From Mycolicibacterium brisbanense (lineage in GTDB: Bacteria > Actinomycetota > Actinomycetes > Mycobacteriales > Mycobacteriaceae): a stretch of DNA of 64,000 bases. The DNA is taken from positions 223,104-287,103 of the forward strand of contig NZ_BCSX01000056.1 of the NCBI RefSeq assembly GCF_001570425.1, in the 5' to 3' direction. The position numbers were made by a program, and so were the translations under genes. Under the pieces are notes generated by a model. It had not been told where the DNA came from and ran no database searches. It saw only the letters and a program-made list of their open reading frames with translations. Shown here one piece after another: positions 48,093 to 57,128 of the stretch; position 1 is the stretch's first letter; each line of letters starts with the position of its first letter.

Positions 48093-48137
48093 GCCCACCT
48101 CATGGCAGCAGGGTACCTGTGCGGGCGCTCAGTGTGC

Positions 48138-48186
48138 TGTGGCGGCGGGCCGCCCGGTAGATGTGGCGGCGGGCCGCCCGGGTAGA
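48138..48186 (+). repeat. Tandem 24/25-bp direct repeat
   Basis: TGTGGCGGCGGGCCGCCCGG... occurs at 48138-48161 and again at 48162-48186, the second with one extra G. Each contains the GC palindrome GGCGGGCCGCC. It lies upstream of the S9 peptidase gene; a slipped-strand duplication or regulatory element. Confidence 0.6.
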
Positions 48187-48220
48187 TGTGGTCAGACAGT
48201 GGCGGAAAGGAGTGCGGGGA

Positions 48221-50077
48221 GTGGAGCGGCACGTTCGGGTGAACTATGGCGCGTCGTTGTCGCCGGATGCGACGGCGTTCGCCCACCTGGTCGACGACGG
48301 TGGCTACCCGCGCGCGGTACAGAGGTTCCTGCGCGGTTGGCGGGCCAGCTCGTCGCGTGACGTGGAACTGCCGGTCGCAGGTCCGGTGACGCGGGTCATC
48401 CACTCGGCCGATGGGCACTGGCTGGCGTGCGAGGTTGCGCCTGAAGGTGGCACCCGAAGCCAGATCTGGGTGGTGACCACCGATCCTGACGACCGCGACG
48501 CGCGCCGCGTCGACATCTGGCCGCCGGATGCGCCCGAGGGCACCGCCGAACTCATCGGCTGGGACGGCACGCAGGTGGCGGCCATCCTCACCGGGGACGA
48601 CGGCGTCGGCAGCTCGTGCCTGATCGACCCGGCGACCGGTGAGACCACCGTGCTCGACCGGCGGTCCGCAGGCCGTCTCGTCGACTCCTGGGCGGGCGCG
48701 TCGCTGGTGCGAGTCGGGCCGCGTGGGTACCGCGAGCTGATCATGCTGTGGGGTCAGCGGGAGATCGCGCTGCTGCCGTTCGATCCCGGGTCCACCACCG
48801 ACGCAGGCGTGATACTCGACGACCATCAGCCCCGCCGGCTGCGCAGCGGTCTGGAGGGTGAGACCGCGCTGATCGAACCGGCCAAGAATTACCCGCCGGG
48901 CAGTTCGGAAGGCTACGTGCGGGCGCTCATCCGCAGCGAGAACGGCGCGTCTCACGCACGGCTGATGGAGGTCACGGTGACCGCCGAAGGCGTGTCGTAT
49001 CACGTCGTCGCCGAACGGCCCGGCTATGAACTCGACGAGTTCGTGGTCAGCGACGACCTGTCGACGGTGGCGATGTTGTGGAACATCGACGGCTGCAGCG
49101 AACTACAGATCTTGGAGTATGCCGACGAGACGCTGGCCGAACCGATTCCGCTGCCCGGCATGGTGGCCAGCGAATTGAGCATCAGCGCAGGCGGTTCCAT
49201 GGTCGCGATGACCGTCCAGGGACCGTCCCTGCCGCCGACGGTGGAACTGGTCGACCCGCGGACCAGGGAATGGGAGCGTATCGACCGCGAGCCCAGCCTC
49301 GGACCACTCACCGGCACACCGACTTTGGAGCGCATCACCGCGCGCGACGGGCTGGAACTCAACGCCTGGCTGTACCGGCCGGACCGGGAGCCGATCGGCG
49401 CGATGATCTTCCTGCACGGCGGTCCCGAAGGACAGGCTCGGCCCGACTACAACGAGTTCTATCCGAGGTTGCTGGAAGCCGGTATCGCGGTGTTGACGCC
49501 GAACGTGCGGGGATCCGGAGGATTCGGCCGGGCCTTCATGCATGCCGACGACAGGGAACTGCGTTTCGCCGCCATCGACGACGTGGCCGACTGCGTGCAG
49601 TATCTGGTCGAGCGCGGACACGCCCGGGCCGATCGCATCGCGTGCAGCGGCTGGTCCTACGGCGGGTATCTGACGCTGGCGGCGTTGACCTTTCATCCTG
49701 AGCTGTTCGCCGCGGGCATCAGCATCTGCGGCATGAGCGATCTGAACACCTTCTACCGCAACACCGAACCGTGGATCGCCGCTGCGGCGCATCCCAAGTA
49801 CGGGCATCCGGTGGCCGATCGCGAGCTGTTGGAAAAGCTGTCGCCGTTGTCGCGGGCGTCTGCGCTGACGGCACCGCTCCTGTTGGTCCACGGCGCCAAC
49901 GACACCAATGTGCCGGTGGGGGAGTCCGAGCAGATGTACGACGCGCTGCGCGGATTGGGGCGGACGGTGGAACTGCTGATGTTCGACGACGACGGCCACG
50001 AGATCGTCAAACGGGAGAACCGGGCGGTGCTCGGCGAAGCCATGACGCGCTGGCTGCTCAAGGCGTTCGCCGACTAA
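48221..50077 (+). CDS. S9-family prolyl oligopeptidase-like serine peptidase
   Basis: This 618-aa protein (GTG after GGAAAGGAG) has an N-terminal propeller-like domain and a C-terminal alpha/beta hydrolase. The latter has GAMIFLHGGPEGQARPDYNE, CSGWSYGGYLTLAALTFHPE with Ser in GWSYGG, HGANDTNVPVGESEQMYDAL with the catalytic Asp, and DDDGHEIVKRENR with the His. It should cleave short peptides in the cytoplasm. It ends four bases into the bkaR tail (convergent). Confidence 0.88.
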   Translation: MERHVRVNYGASLSPDATAFAHLVDDGGYPRAVQRFLRGWRASSSRDVELPVAGPVTRVIHSADGHWLACEVAPEGGTRSQIWVVTTDPDDRDARRVDIWPPDAPEGTAELIGWDGTQVAAILTGDDGVGSSCLIDPATGETTVLDRRSAGRLVDSWAGASLVRVGPRGYRELIMLWGQREIALLPFDPGSTTDAGVILDDHQPRRLRSGLEGETALIEPAKNYPPGSSEGYVRALIRSENGASHARLMEVTVTAEGVSYHVVAERPGYELDEFVVSDDLSTVAMLWNIDGCSELQILEYADETLAEPIPLPGMVASELSISAGGSMVAMTVQGPSLPPTVELVDPRTREWERIDREPSLGPLTGTPTLERITARDGLELNAWLYRPDREPIGAMIFLHGGPEGQARPDYNEFYPRLLEAGIAVLTPNVRGSGGFGRAFMHADDRELRFAAIDDVADCVQYLVERGHARADRIACSGWSYGGYLTLAALTFHPELFAAGISICGMSDLNTFYRNTEPWIAAAAHPKYGHPVADRELLEKLSPLSRASALTAPLLLVHGANDTNVPVGESEQMYDALRGLGRTVELLMFDDDGHEIVKRENRAVLGEAMTRWLLKAFAD

Positions 50078-50670
50078 CGGGTGGCGTGCAGCGCCGCGAG
50101 CGTCATCCGGCGCAGCACTTCACGTGAACGTGCCTTGGGCGCAGCGGGTTTGACGCTGTACGGGGTTGAGTTGAGCAGCCCGAACGCCGCGTGCGCCATC
50201 ACCCGAGCGTCGTCCTCGGCCAGTTCCGGGTCGAGCCGCGTCAGCACCGACACCCAGATCTCGACGTACTGGCGCTGCGAGCGGCGGACCTGGCGCGCTG
50301 CGGTGTCGGGCAGATGGGCCAGGTCGCGGTCCTGGATGCGGATCAGGTCGGGTTCGTCGAACACGAAATCCAGGTGGAAGTCGACGAGGTCGTCGAGTGC
50401 CGTGCGGGCATCGTCGTCCTTCGCGATGACGTCGCGTGCACCGGCGAGCAGTCGGGTGCTGATGCCGACCAGCAGTTCCACCAGCATCGCTTCTTTGTTG
50501 GGGAAGTGCCGGTAGATCGCCGGCCCGCTGACACCGACGGCTGCGCCGATGTCCTCCAGTCGGACCGCGAGGTAGCCACGTTCGGCCACCAATCGTTCCG
50601 CGGCGGCGATCAGCTGACTGCGGCGATCGGATTTGGCCTGGCTGCGTCGGGTGACGGCGCTGTTCGTCAT
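50074..50670 (-). CDS. bkaR: TetR-family repressor BkaR
   Basis: This 198-aa protein (ATG 50670) starts with SQLIAAAERLVAERGYLAVR, the TetR helix-turn-helix with IGAAVGVSGPAIYRHFPNKE. Its gene faces accD1 across a 41-base perfect palindrome. M. tuberculosis Rv2506 (BkaR) represses the adjacent branched-chain keto-acid operon; the same layout here supports the name. Effector unknown here. Confidence 0.88.
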   Translation of the reverse strand: MTNSAVTRRSQAKSDRRSQLIAAAERLVAERGYLAVRLEDIGAAVGVSGPAIYRHFPNKEAMLVELLVGISTRLLAGARDVIAKDDDARTALDDLVDFHLDFVFDEPDLIRIQDRDLAHLPDTAARQVRRSQRQYVEIWVSVLTRLDPELAEDDARVMAHAAFGLLNSTPYSVKPAAPKARSREVLRRMTLAALHATR

Positions 50671-50695
50671 GGCGCCTCCGGGGGTAGACAACTCG

Positions 50696-50736
50696 GTTAA
50701 TCGTGACTAACATACCACGAGTTAGTCACGATTAAC
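50696..50736 (+). promoter_or_regulatory. BkaR operator, 16-bp-arm palindrome
   Basis: GTTAATCGTGACTAAC (50696-50711), spacer ATACCACGA, GTTAGTCACGATTAAC (50721-50736): arms are perfectly complementary. It sits between bkaR and accD1 starts, so one protein can control both. Inner GTGACTAAC / GTTAGTCAC may hold two dimers. Confidence 0.85.
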
Positions 50737-50751
50737 TCAAATGGAGCTGCA

Positions 50752-52293
50752 TTGTCATCGCATACAGACGACCATCTGGCGTTGGTCGCGCAGCTGCGCA
50801 CCAAACTCGCCACCGCGGCCCTCGGCGGACCGGAGCGGGCCCGGGAACGACACGTCAGTCGGGGCAAGCTGCTCCCGCGCGATCGGGTCGACGGCCTGCT
50901 CGACGCGGGCAGCCCCTTCCTGGAGATCGCCCCGCTGGCGGCCAACGGCATGTACGACGACGAGTGCCCGGGCGCCGGAATGATCGCGGGCATCGGCCGG
51001 GTGTCCGGCCGCGAATGCGTGATCGTCGCCAACGACGCGACGGTCAAAGGCGGTACGTACTACCCGATCACGGTCAAGAAGCATCTGCGGGCCCAGGAGA
51101 TCGCACTGCAGAACCACCTGCCGTGCATCTACCTGGTCGACTCTGGCGGTGCCTTCCTGCCGCGCCAGGACGAGGTGTTCCCGGACCGCGAGCACTTCGG
51201 CCGGATCTTCTACAACCAGGCCACCATGAGCGCCAAGGGCATCGCGCAGATCGCGGCCGTGCTCGGATCGTGCACGGCCGGTGGTGCATACGTGCCTGCC
51301 ATGAGCGACGAGGCGGTCATCGTTCGCAACCAGGGCACCATCTTCCTGGGCGGCCCGCCGCTGGTGAAGGCCGCGACCGGCGAGGTCGTCACCGCCGAGG
51401 ACCTCGGCGGCGGCGATCTGCATTCCAAGATCTCCGGTGTCACAGACCATCTGGCGCACGACGACCGCGACGCGTTGCGCATCGTGCGCAACATCGTCTC
51501 GACGCTCGGGCCCGCCCCGGCGCCACCCTGGGCGGTGGAGCCCGCGGTCGACGCCGTCGCCGACCAAACCGAGCTCTACGACGTCGTCCCGGTGGACCCG
51601 CGCGTGCCCTACGACGTGCATGAGGTGATCACCCGGATCGTCGATGACGGGCGGTTCAGCGAGTTCAAAGCCGAATACGGCACCACACTGGTCACCGGCT
51701 TCGCCAGGATCCACGGTCACCCCGTCGGCATCATCGCCAACAACGGTGTGCTGTTCGGCGAATCCGCGCTCAAGGGAGCGCATTTCATTGAACTGTGCGA
51801 CAAACGCAAGATCCCGCTGCTGTTCCTGCAGAACATCTCCGGCTTCATGGTCGGCCGCGACTACGAGGCCGGCGGCATCGCCAAACACGGTGCCAAGATG
51901 GTGACCGCGGTGGCGTGCGCGCGGGTGCCGAAACTGACCGTCGTGATCGGCGGCTCGTACGGCGCGGGAAACTACTCCATGTGTGGCCGGGCGTATTCGC
52001 CGCGCTTCCTGTGGATGTGGCCCAATGCCCGTATCTCGGTGATGGGTGGCGAGCAAGCCGCGTCGGTCCTGGCCACGGTGCGCGGTGAGATGACCGATGA
52101 GCAAGCCGAAGAGTTCAAAGCGCCGATTCGCGCGCAGTACGAGCACCAGGGCAATCCCTACTATTCGACAGCGCGGCTCTGGGACGACGGCGTGATCGAT
52201 CCCGCCGATACCAGAACAGTTCTGGGACTTGCTCTTTCGGTTGTCGGCCAGGCTCCGCTGGAGCCGGTCTCCTACGGCGTCTTCCGGATGTGA
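50752..52293 (+). CDS. accD1: Acyl-CoA carboxylase beta chain (methylcrotonyl-CoA carboxylase-type)
   Basis: This 513-aa protein uses TTG at 50752 (GGAG upstream) and carries ARERHVSRGKLLPRDRVDGL, IYLVDSGGAFLPRQDEVFPD, KGIAQIAAVLGSCTAGGAYV and SYGAGNYSMCGRAYSPRFLW. These are the carboxyltransferase oxyanion loops. With AccA1 it forms 3-methylcrotonyl-CoA carboxylase for leucine breakdown. First gene of the operon after the BkaR operator. Confidence 0.92.
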   Translation: MSSHTDDHLALVAQLRTKLATAALGGPERARERHVSRGKLLPRDRVDGLLDAGSPFLEIAPLAANGMYDDECPGAGMIAGIGRVSGRECVIVANDATVKGGTYYPITVKKHLRAQEIALQNHLPCIYLVDSGGAFLPRQDEVFPDREHFGRIFYNQATMSAKGIAQIAAVLGSCTAGGAYVPAMSDEAVIVRNQGTIFLGGPPLVKAATGEVVTAEDLGGGDLHSKISGVTDHLAHDDRDALRIVRNIVSTLGPAPAPPWAVEPAVDAVADQTELYDVVPVDPRVPYDVHEVITRIVDDGRFSEFKAEYGTTLVTGFARIHGHPVGIIANNGVLFGESALKGAHFIELCDKRKIPLLFLQNISGFMVGRDYEAGGIAKHGAKMVTAVACARVPKLTVVIGGSYGAGNYSMCGRAYSPRFLWMWPNARISVMGGEQAASVLATVRGEMTDEQAEEFKAPIRAQYEHQGNPYYSTARLWDDGVIDPADTRTVLGLALSVVGQAPLEPVSYGVFRM

Positions 52294-52300
52294 GGCAGAG

Positions 52301-54319
52301 ATGACGACTTTCGACACAGTGCTGGTCGCCAACCGCGGCGAAATCGCGGTGCGGGTGATTCGCACCCTGCGCGAGATGGGAATCCGTTCGGTCGCCGTGT
52401 TCAGCGAGGCCGACGCCGGTGCCCGGCATGTCCTCGAAGCCGATGTCGCGGTGTGCATCGGCCCGGCGGCGGCACGGCAGAGTTACCTCAATATCGCCGC
52501 GGTCGTCGACGCCGCCCGTCGCACCGGAGCGCAGGCCGTGCACCCGGGTTACGGATTCCTTTCCGAGAACGCCGAATTCGCCGCAGCACTGCAGGACGCA
52601 GGGATCGTGTTCATCGGCCCGCCCGCCACCGCGATCGCCACCATGGGCGACAAGATCGCGGCCAAAGCGGCCGTGTCCGCGTTCGGAGTGCCTGTCGTGC
52701 CTGGTATCGTCCCGCACGCGAGGAGGACCAAAGACGAAAGCCCCGGCCTCACCGACGACGATCTGATCAGCGGTGCCCCCGAGGTCGGCTTCCCGGTGCT
52801 GGTGAAGCCGTCCGCCGGTGGCGGCGGCAAGGGCATGCGCGTGGTGCACGAGGCGGCCGAACTACCGGGTGCGCTGGCGTCCGCGCGACGCGAGGCGGCT
52901 GCCGCGTTCGGCGACGACACCTTGTTCCTCGAACGGTTCGTGTTGCGGCCCCGGCACATCGAGGTCCAGGTTCTCGCCGATGGCCACGGCAACGTGATCC
53001 ACCTCGGTGAGCGGGAATGCAGCCTGCAGCGCCGCCACCAGAAGGTCATCGAAGAGGCGCCGTCGCCGCTGCTGGATCCCGCCACCCGGGCCCGGATCGG
53101 CGCTGCCGCATGCGATACCGCGCGCAGCGTCGACTACACCGGTGCGGGCACCGTCGAGTTCATCGTCTCCGCCGACAAACCCGACGAGTTCTTCTTCATG
53201 GAGATGAACACGCGGTTGCAGGTCGAACACCCGGTCACCGAGATGGTCACCGGTATCGACTTGGTGGAGCAGCAGATTCGCATCGCCGCAGGCGACAAGC
53301 TTTCATTGAGCCAGGACGACATCGTGATGACCGGGCATGCCGTCGAGGCCCGGGTCTACGCCGAGGATCCTGCCAACGGCTTCCTTCCGACCGGCGGACC
53401 GGTGCTCGGACTGAGCGAACCCACCGGAGCCGGTATCCGTGTCGACTCGGGTCTGGCGGCCGGAACCGTGGTCGGCAGCGACTACGACCCGATGCTCGCC
53501 AAGGTCATCGCATACGGCGACGATCGCGCCGCCGCGCTGCACACCCTGGACCGGGCGCTCGCCGACACCGCGGTCCTCGGCGTCACCACCAACACCGAAT
53601 TCCTGCGCTTCCTACTGGCCGATCCCGATGTTGCCGCAGGCCGTCTCGACACCGGTCTGCTGGACCGTCGCGCACCCGATTTCACCCCGACCGCCGTCGG
53701 GGACGAACAGATGATCGCGGCCGCGTCGTATCTGTGGCTGCGGCACTGGTCGGAGGCGGGTGACAGCCTCTGGCAGCTGCCGTCCGGCTGGCGTGTCGGC
53801 GGGCGGGCACCGGCAGCGTTCCGGCTGCAGGCCACCGGCCGCACCGATCACGTCTATCTCACCGGAACCCCCGACCGAGCCTCGGCGGCCGTCGAGAACG
53901 GCGGAAACCACACCGTCAGTGCCTCTTTCGACGACGGGCTGCTGGCGGTCACATTGGACGGCCTGCGCACCGAGTACCTCGTCGCCGCGACCGACGGCCG
54001 GCTGTGGCTGGCCGGCGGCGGGCGCGTCTGGACCGTCGCGGAGGTCCGCGAAGCGCCGGTGCGCCCCGATGACGAGCACAGCGGGGATGCCGAGTTGACC
54101 AGCCCGATGCCGGGTTCTGTTGTCGCCGTTGGCGTGAACCACAGCGACGCGGTCGCGGCGGGCGCCATGGTGGTCACCGTCGAGGCGATGAAGATGGAAC
54201 ACGCATTGACCGCGCCGGTCGACGGCACCGTCGAACTACTCGTCGCCGTCGGCGACCAGGTCAAAGTGGGTCAGCCGCTGGCCCGAATCACCGCTGCAAC
54301 ACAGGAGACCCAATCATGA
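52301..54319 (+). CDS. accA1: Biotin carboxylase/BCCP alpha chain
   Basis: This 672-aa protein has LVANRGEIAVRVIRTLREMG, the ATP-grasp loop SAGGGGKGMRVV, FMEMNTRLQVEHPVTEMVTG, and C-terminal VTVEAMKMEHALTAPVDG (biotin on Lys of MKM). It carries out ATP-dependent carboxylation of biotin and passes it to AccD1. Seven bases separate it from accD1. Linker between carboxylase and biotin parts is the BT-like region. Confidence 0.95.
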   Translation: MTTFDTVLVANRGEIAVRVIRTLREMGIRSVAVFSEADAGARHVLEADVAVCIGPAAARQSYLNIAAVVDAARRTGAQAVHPGYGFLSENAEFAAALQDAGIVFIGPPATAIATMGDKIAAKAAVSAFGVPVVPGIVPHARRTKDESPGLTDDDLISGAPEVGFPVLVKPSAGGGGKGMRVVHEAAELPGALASARREAAAAFGDDTLFLERFVLRPRHIEVQVLADGHGNVIHLGERECSLQRRHQKVIEEAPSPLLDPATRARIGAAACDTARSVDYTGAGTVEFIVSADKPDEFFFMEMNTRLQVEHPVTEMVTGIDLVEQQIRIAAGDKLSLSQDDIVMTGHAVEARVYAEDPANGFLPTGGPVLGLSEPTGAGIRVDSGLAAGTVVGSDYDPMLAKVIAYGDDRAAALHTLDRALADTAVLGVTTNTEFLRFLLADPDVAAGRLDTGLLDRRAPDFTPTAVGDEQMIAAASYLWLRHWSEAGDSLWQLPSGWRVGGRAPAAFRLQATGRTDHVYLTGTPDRASAAVENGGNHTVSASFDDGLLAVTLDGLRTEYLVAATDGRLWLAGGGRVWTVAEVREAPVRPDDEHSGDAELTSPMPGSVVAVGVNHSDAVAAGAMVVTVEAMKMEHALTAPVDGTVELLVAVGDQVKVGQPLARITAATQETQS

Positions 54320-55479
54320 GCGAATTTCTTTCCACCGGAACGCTGCCCGACCACTACGAGCAGCTGGCCAAGACGGTCCGCGACTTCGCCCAGAGCGTGG
54401 TCGCACCGGTGAGCGCCAAGCACGACGAGGAGCATTCGTTCCCGTACGAGGTGATCGACGGCATGGCCGAGATGGGCCTGTTCGGCCTGCCGTTCCCCGA
54501 GGAGTACGGCGGCATGGGCGGGGACTACTTCGCGCTGTGCCTCGCGCTCGAGGAACTCGGCAAGGTCGACCAGAGCGTGGCGATCACGCTCGAGGCCGGG
54601 GTGTCGCTGGGCGCGATGCCCGTGTACCGCTTCGGCAACGACGCGCAGAAGCAGGAGTGGCTGCCGCTGCTGGCCAGCGGCAAGGCGCTGGGCGCGTTCG
54701 GCCTGACCGAGGCGGGCGGCGGCAGCGACGCAGGCGCCACCAAGACCACCGCGAAGCTCGACGGCGACAGCTGGGTGATCAACGGCTCCAAGCAATTCAT
54801 CACCAACTCGGGCACCGACATCACCAAACTTGTGACCGTCACCGCGGTCACGGGTGAGAAAGCCGGTGGCAAAAAAGAGATCTCGTCGATCCTGGTGCCG
54901 GTTCCGACCAAGGGCTTCACGGCCGAGCCGGCGTACAACAAGGTCGGCTGGAACGCCTCGGACACGCATCCGCTGAGTTTCGACGACGTCCGCGTGCCTG
55001 CCGAGAACCTGCTCGGTGAGCGCGGGCGTGGCTACGCCAACTTCCTGCGCATCCTCGACGAGGGCCGCATCGCGATCGCCGCGCTGTCGGTCGGTGTCGC
55101 ACAGGGGTGCGTCGACGAATGCGTCAAGTACGCCAAGGAACGTCAGGCCTTCGGCGCGGCCATCGGCACCTACCAGGCCATCGCCTTCAAGATCGCGCGC
55201 ATGGAAGCCCGCGCCCACACTGCCCGGGCCGCCTACTACGACGCCGCCGCGTTGATGCTGGCGGGCAAGCCCTTCAAGAAGGCCGCGGCGGTGGCCAAGC
55301 TGGTCGCCAGCGAGGCCGCGATGGACAACGCCCGCGATGCCACGCAGGTGTTCGGCGGCTACGGGTTCATGAACGAATACCCGGTAGCCCGGCACTACCG
55401 CGACAGCAAGATCCTCGAAATCGGTGAGGGCACAACCGAAGTGCAGCTGATGCTGATCGCTCGGGAGGCCGGTCTGTGA
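54316..55479 (+). CDS. fadE19: Acyl-CoA dehydrogenase (isovaleryl-CoA type)
   Basis: This 387-aa flavoprotein has FGLTEAGGGSDAGATKTTAK, NGSKQFITNSGTDITKLVTV, QVFGGYGFMNEYPVARHYRD and the end EIGEGTTEVQLMLIAREAGL. In the leucine route it oxidises isovaleryl-CoA to 3-methylcrotonyl-CoA, the substrate of AccA1D1. ATGA overlap with accA1. Orthologue of M. tuberculosis Rv2500c by context. Confidence 0.92.
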   Translation: MSEFLSTGTLPDHYEQLAKTVRDFAQSVVAPVSAKHDEEHSFPYEVIDGMAEMGLFGLPFPEEYGGMGGDYFALCLALEELGKVDQSVAITLEAGVSLGAMPVYRFGNDAQKQEWLPLLASGKALGAFGLTEAGGGSDAGATKTTAKLDGDSWVINGSKQFITNSGTDITKLVTVTAVTGEKAGGKKEISSILVPVPTKGFTAEPAYNKVGWNASDTHPLSFDDVRVPAENLLGERGRGYANFLRILDEGRIAIAALSVGVAQGCVDECVKYAKERQAFGAAIGTYQAIAFKIARMEARAHTARAAYYDAAALMLAGKPFKKAAAVAKLVASEAAMDNARDATQVFGGYGFMNEYPVARHYRDSKILEIGEGTTEVQLMLIAREAGL

Positions 55480-55964
55480 GTGACAGGAAAGTAATCGAGC
55501 AGCGCGGCCTGTGGTTCGAGGAGTTCGAGATCGGGGTGCGTTACCTGCACCGGCCGGGCCGCACCCTCACCGAGGCCGACAATGTCCTGTTCACCACGCT
55601 GACCATGAATACCCAGGCGCTGCACCTCGATGCGGCGTTTTCCGACGCGCTTCCGCCGTTCAATGCACGGCTGGTCAACTCGATGCTGACGTTGTCGACG
55701 CTGGTCGGTCTCTCGGTCGCTCAGCTCACCCAGGGCACCATCGTCGGCAACCTGGGTTTCTCCGAAATCGCCTTTCCCAAACCGCTTTTCCACGGTGACA
55801 CGCTGTACGCCGAAACCGAGATCACCGAGAAGCGCGCATCCAAGAGCCGTCCGGGTGAGGGCATCGTGACGTTCGCCCACACCGGACGTAACCAGCACGG
55901 CGACATCGTCGCGACCGCGTCACGTAAGACGATGGTGCGGATGCGTCCGGAAGGCGAGCAGTAA
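55476..55964 (+). CDS. MaoC-like hydratase
   Basis: This 162-aa protein reads FEEFEIGVRYLHRPGRTLTE, ADNVLFTTLTMNTQALHLDA (hot-dog/MaoC hydratase core with D...H), LSVAQLTQGTIVGNLGFSEI and SRKTMVRM. It is the homolog of Rv2499c and probably hydrates the 3-methylglutaconyl/itaconyl-type CoA before the CitE lyase. GTGA overlap. Confidence 0.87.
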   Translation: MSDRKVIEQRGLWFEEFEIGVRYLHRPGRTLTEADNVLFTTLTMNTQALHLDAAFSDALPPFNARLVNSMLTLSTLVGLSVAQLTQGTIVGNLGFSEIAFPKPLFHGDTLYAETEITEKRASKSRPGEGIVTFAHTGRNQHGDIVATASRKTMVRMRPEGEQ

Positions 55965-56773
55965 TGGCCCTCACGAACAACGGGCCCGGCTGGTTGTTCT
56001 GCCCGGCCGACCGGCCCGAGCGATTCGAAAAGGCCGCAGCGGCAGCCGACGTCGTGATCCTCGATCTCGAGGACGGAGTCGCGGCCAAGGACCGCCCCGC
56101 GGCGCGCCAGGCACTGATCGACACGCGGCTGGACCCGGCCCGCACCGTGGTCCGGGTCAATCCGGCCACCACCGCCGACCACCAGCTCGACCTCGAGGCC
56201 GTGGCCGCGACCGACTACACCACGGTGATGCTGGCCAAATCCGAGCACCTCGACCAGGTTCGGGCATTGGCGCCGTTGGATGTGGTGGTCCTCATCGAGA
56301 CTCCGCTGGGCGCGCTCAACGTCGTCGACCTCGTGCAGGCCGACAACGCGTTGGCGGTGATGTGGGGTGCCGAGGATCTGTTCGCGGTAACCGGCGGTAC
56401 GGCCAACCGGTGGCCCGACGGCAGATATCGCGACGTCGCGCAGCATGTCCGCTCGCAGACGCTGCTGGCAGCCAAGGCCTACGGGAAGATGGCACTCGAC
56501 TCGGTGTACCTCGACATCAAAGATCTCGATGGACTGCGAGCAGAGGTCGACGACGCGGTGGCGGTCGGGTTCGACGCCAAGGTGGCGATCCATCCGTCGC
56601 AGGTCGCGGTGATCCGGGCCGGCTATACCCCGACCGATGAGCAGATCGAGTGGGCGCGGGCCGTCCTCGACCGCGTGGCCACCGAACGCGGTGTCTTCCA
56701 GCACGACGGTCTCATGGTCGACGCCCCTGTGCTGCGGCGCGCGGAGCGCATCGTCGCCCTGGCTCCGCTGTGA
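55964..56773 (+). CDS. citE: CitE-like beta-hydroxyacyl-CoA lyase
   Basis: This 269-aa protein has LFCPADRPERFEKAAAAADV, VILDLEDGVAAKDRPAARQA, RTVVRVNPA and VVLIETPLGALNVVDLVQAD, the CitE/HpcH TIM-barrel with Mg ligands. Its M. tuberculosis equivalent Rv2498c splits (R)-HMG-CoA and citramalyl-CoA in leucine and itaconate use. Short for citrate lyase, and no CitD/F partners are present. TAATG overlap. Confidence 0.92.
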   Translation: MALTNNGPGWLFCPADRPERFEKAAAAADVVILDLEDGVAAKDRPAARQALIDTRLDPARTVVRVNPATTADHQLDLEAVAATDYTTVMLAKSEHLDQVRALAPLDVVVLIETPLGALNVVDLVQADNALAVMWGAEDLFAVTGGTANRWPDGRYRDVAQHVRSQTLLAAKAYGKMALDSVYLDIKDLDGLRAEVDDAVAVGFDAKVAIHPSQVAVIRAGYTPTDEQIEWARAVLDRVATERGVFQHDGLMVDAPVLRRAERIVALAPL

Positions 56774-56796
56774 TGTCCTGATCCACACACTGTGGC

Positions 56797-56852
56797 GAGT
56801 GTGCAGCTTGCTGTGGCATTTCCCCTTCGTCACGTCGTCAAGCTGCACGCTC
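56797..56852 (+). terminator. Hairpin after citE
   Basis: GAGTGTGCAGCTTG (56797-56810) pairs with CAAGCTGCACGCTC (56839-56852), 14 pairs with one wobble. It likely ends the accD1-citE transcript. No U tract, as is common for mycobacterial stems. Confidence 0.5.
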
Positions 56853-56958
56853 GTCACGGGGTCCGGAACGGACATTGTGTACCGACTACACGCATGCCGT
56901 AGCCGACACGCCTCCAATCCGTTACCAGCGTTGACCGCGGGCGCATCCGATTCGGGCG

Positions 56959-57031
56959 CATAATGGCGGTGATGCCCCAGCGCTGCGACGTCCGAGCGAT
57001 CGTCCAGCTAGCGCCACACCCAGGCGACTAG
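56959..57031 (+). promoter_or_regulatory. -10 box and leaderless upstream mini-ORF before bkdA
   Basis: CATAAT (56959-56964) lies seven bases before ATG 56972, typical for a leaderless mRNA. The ORF ends at TAG 57031 and encodes MPQRCDVRAIVQLAPHPGD. It may be an attenuating leader for bkdABC. The remaining 98 bases to bkdA have CCGGCGGC-rich stems. No BkaR palindrome is seen here. Confidence 0.4.
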
Positions 57032-57128
57032 CCGGCGGCCTCTCACCAGGGGTTTTGTTTGTACCGCCGCCGCGCTGAGCACCTCGCGGACCGACGGCGG
57101 AACATGCCGTCACCGAACAGGAGGCGGT

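Noticed and set aside
56931..56964. TTGACC as -35 for the CATAAT box
   Set aside because: Spacing is 22 bases, too long; only the -10 box was kept.
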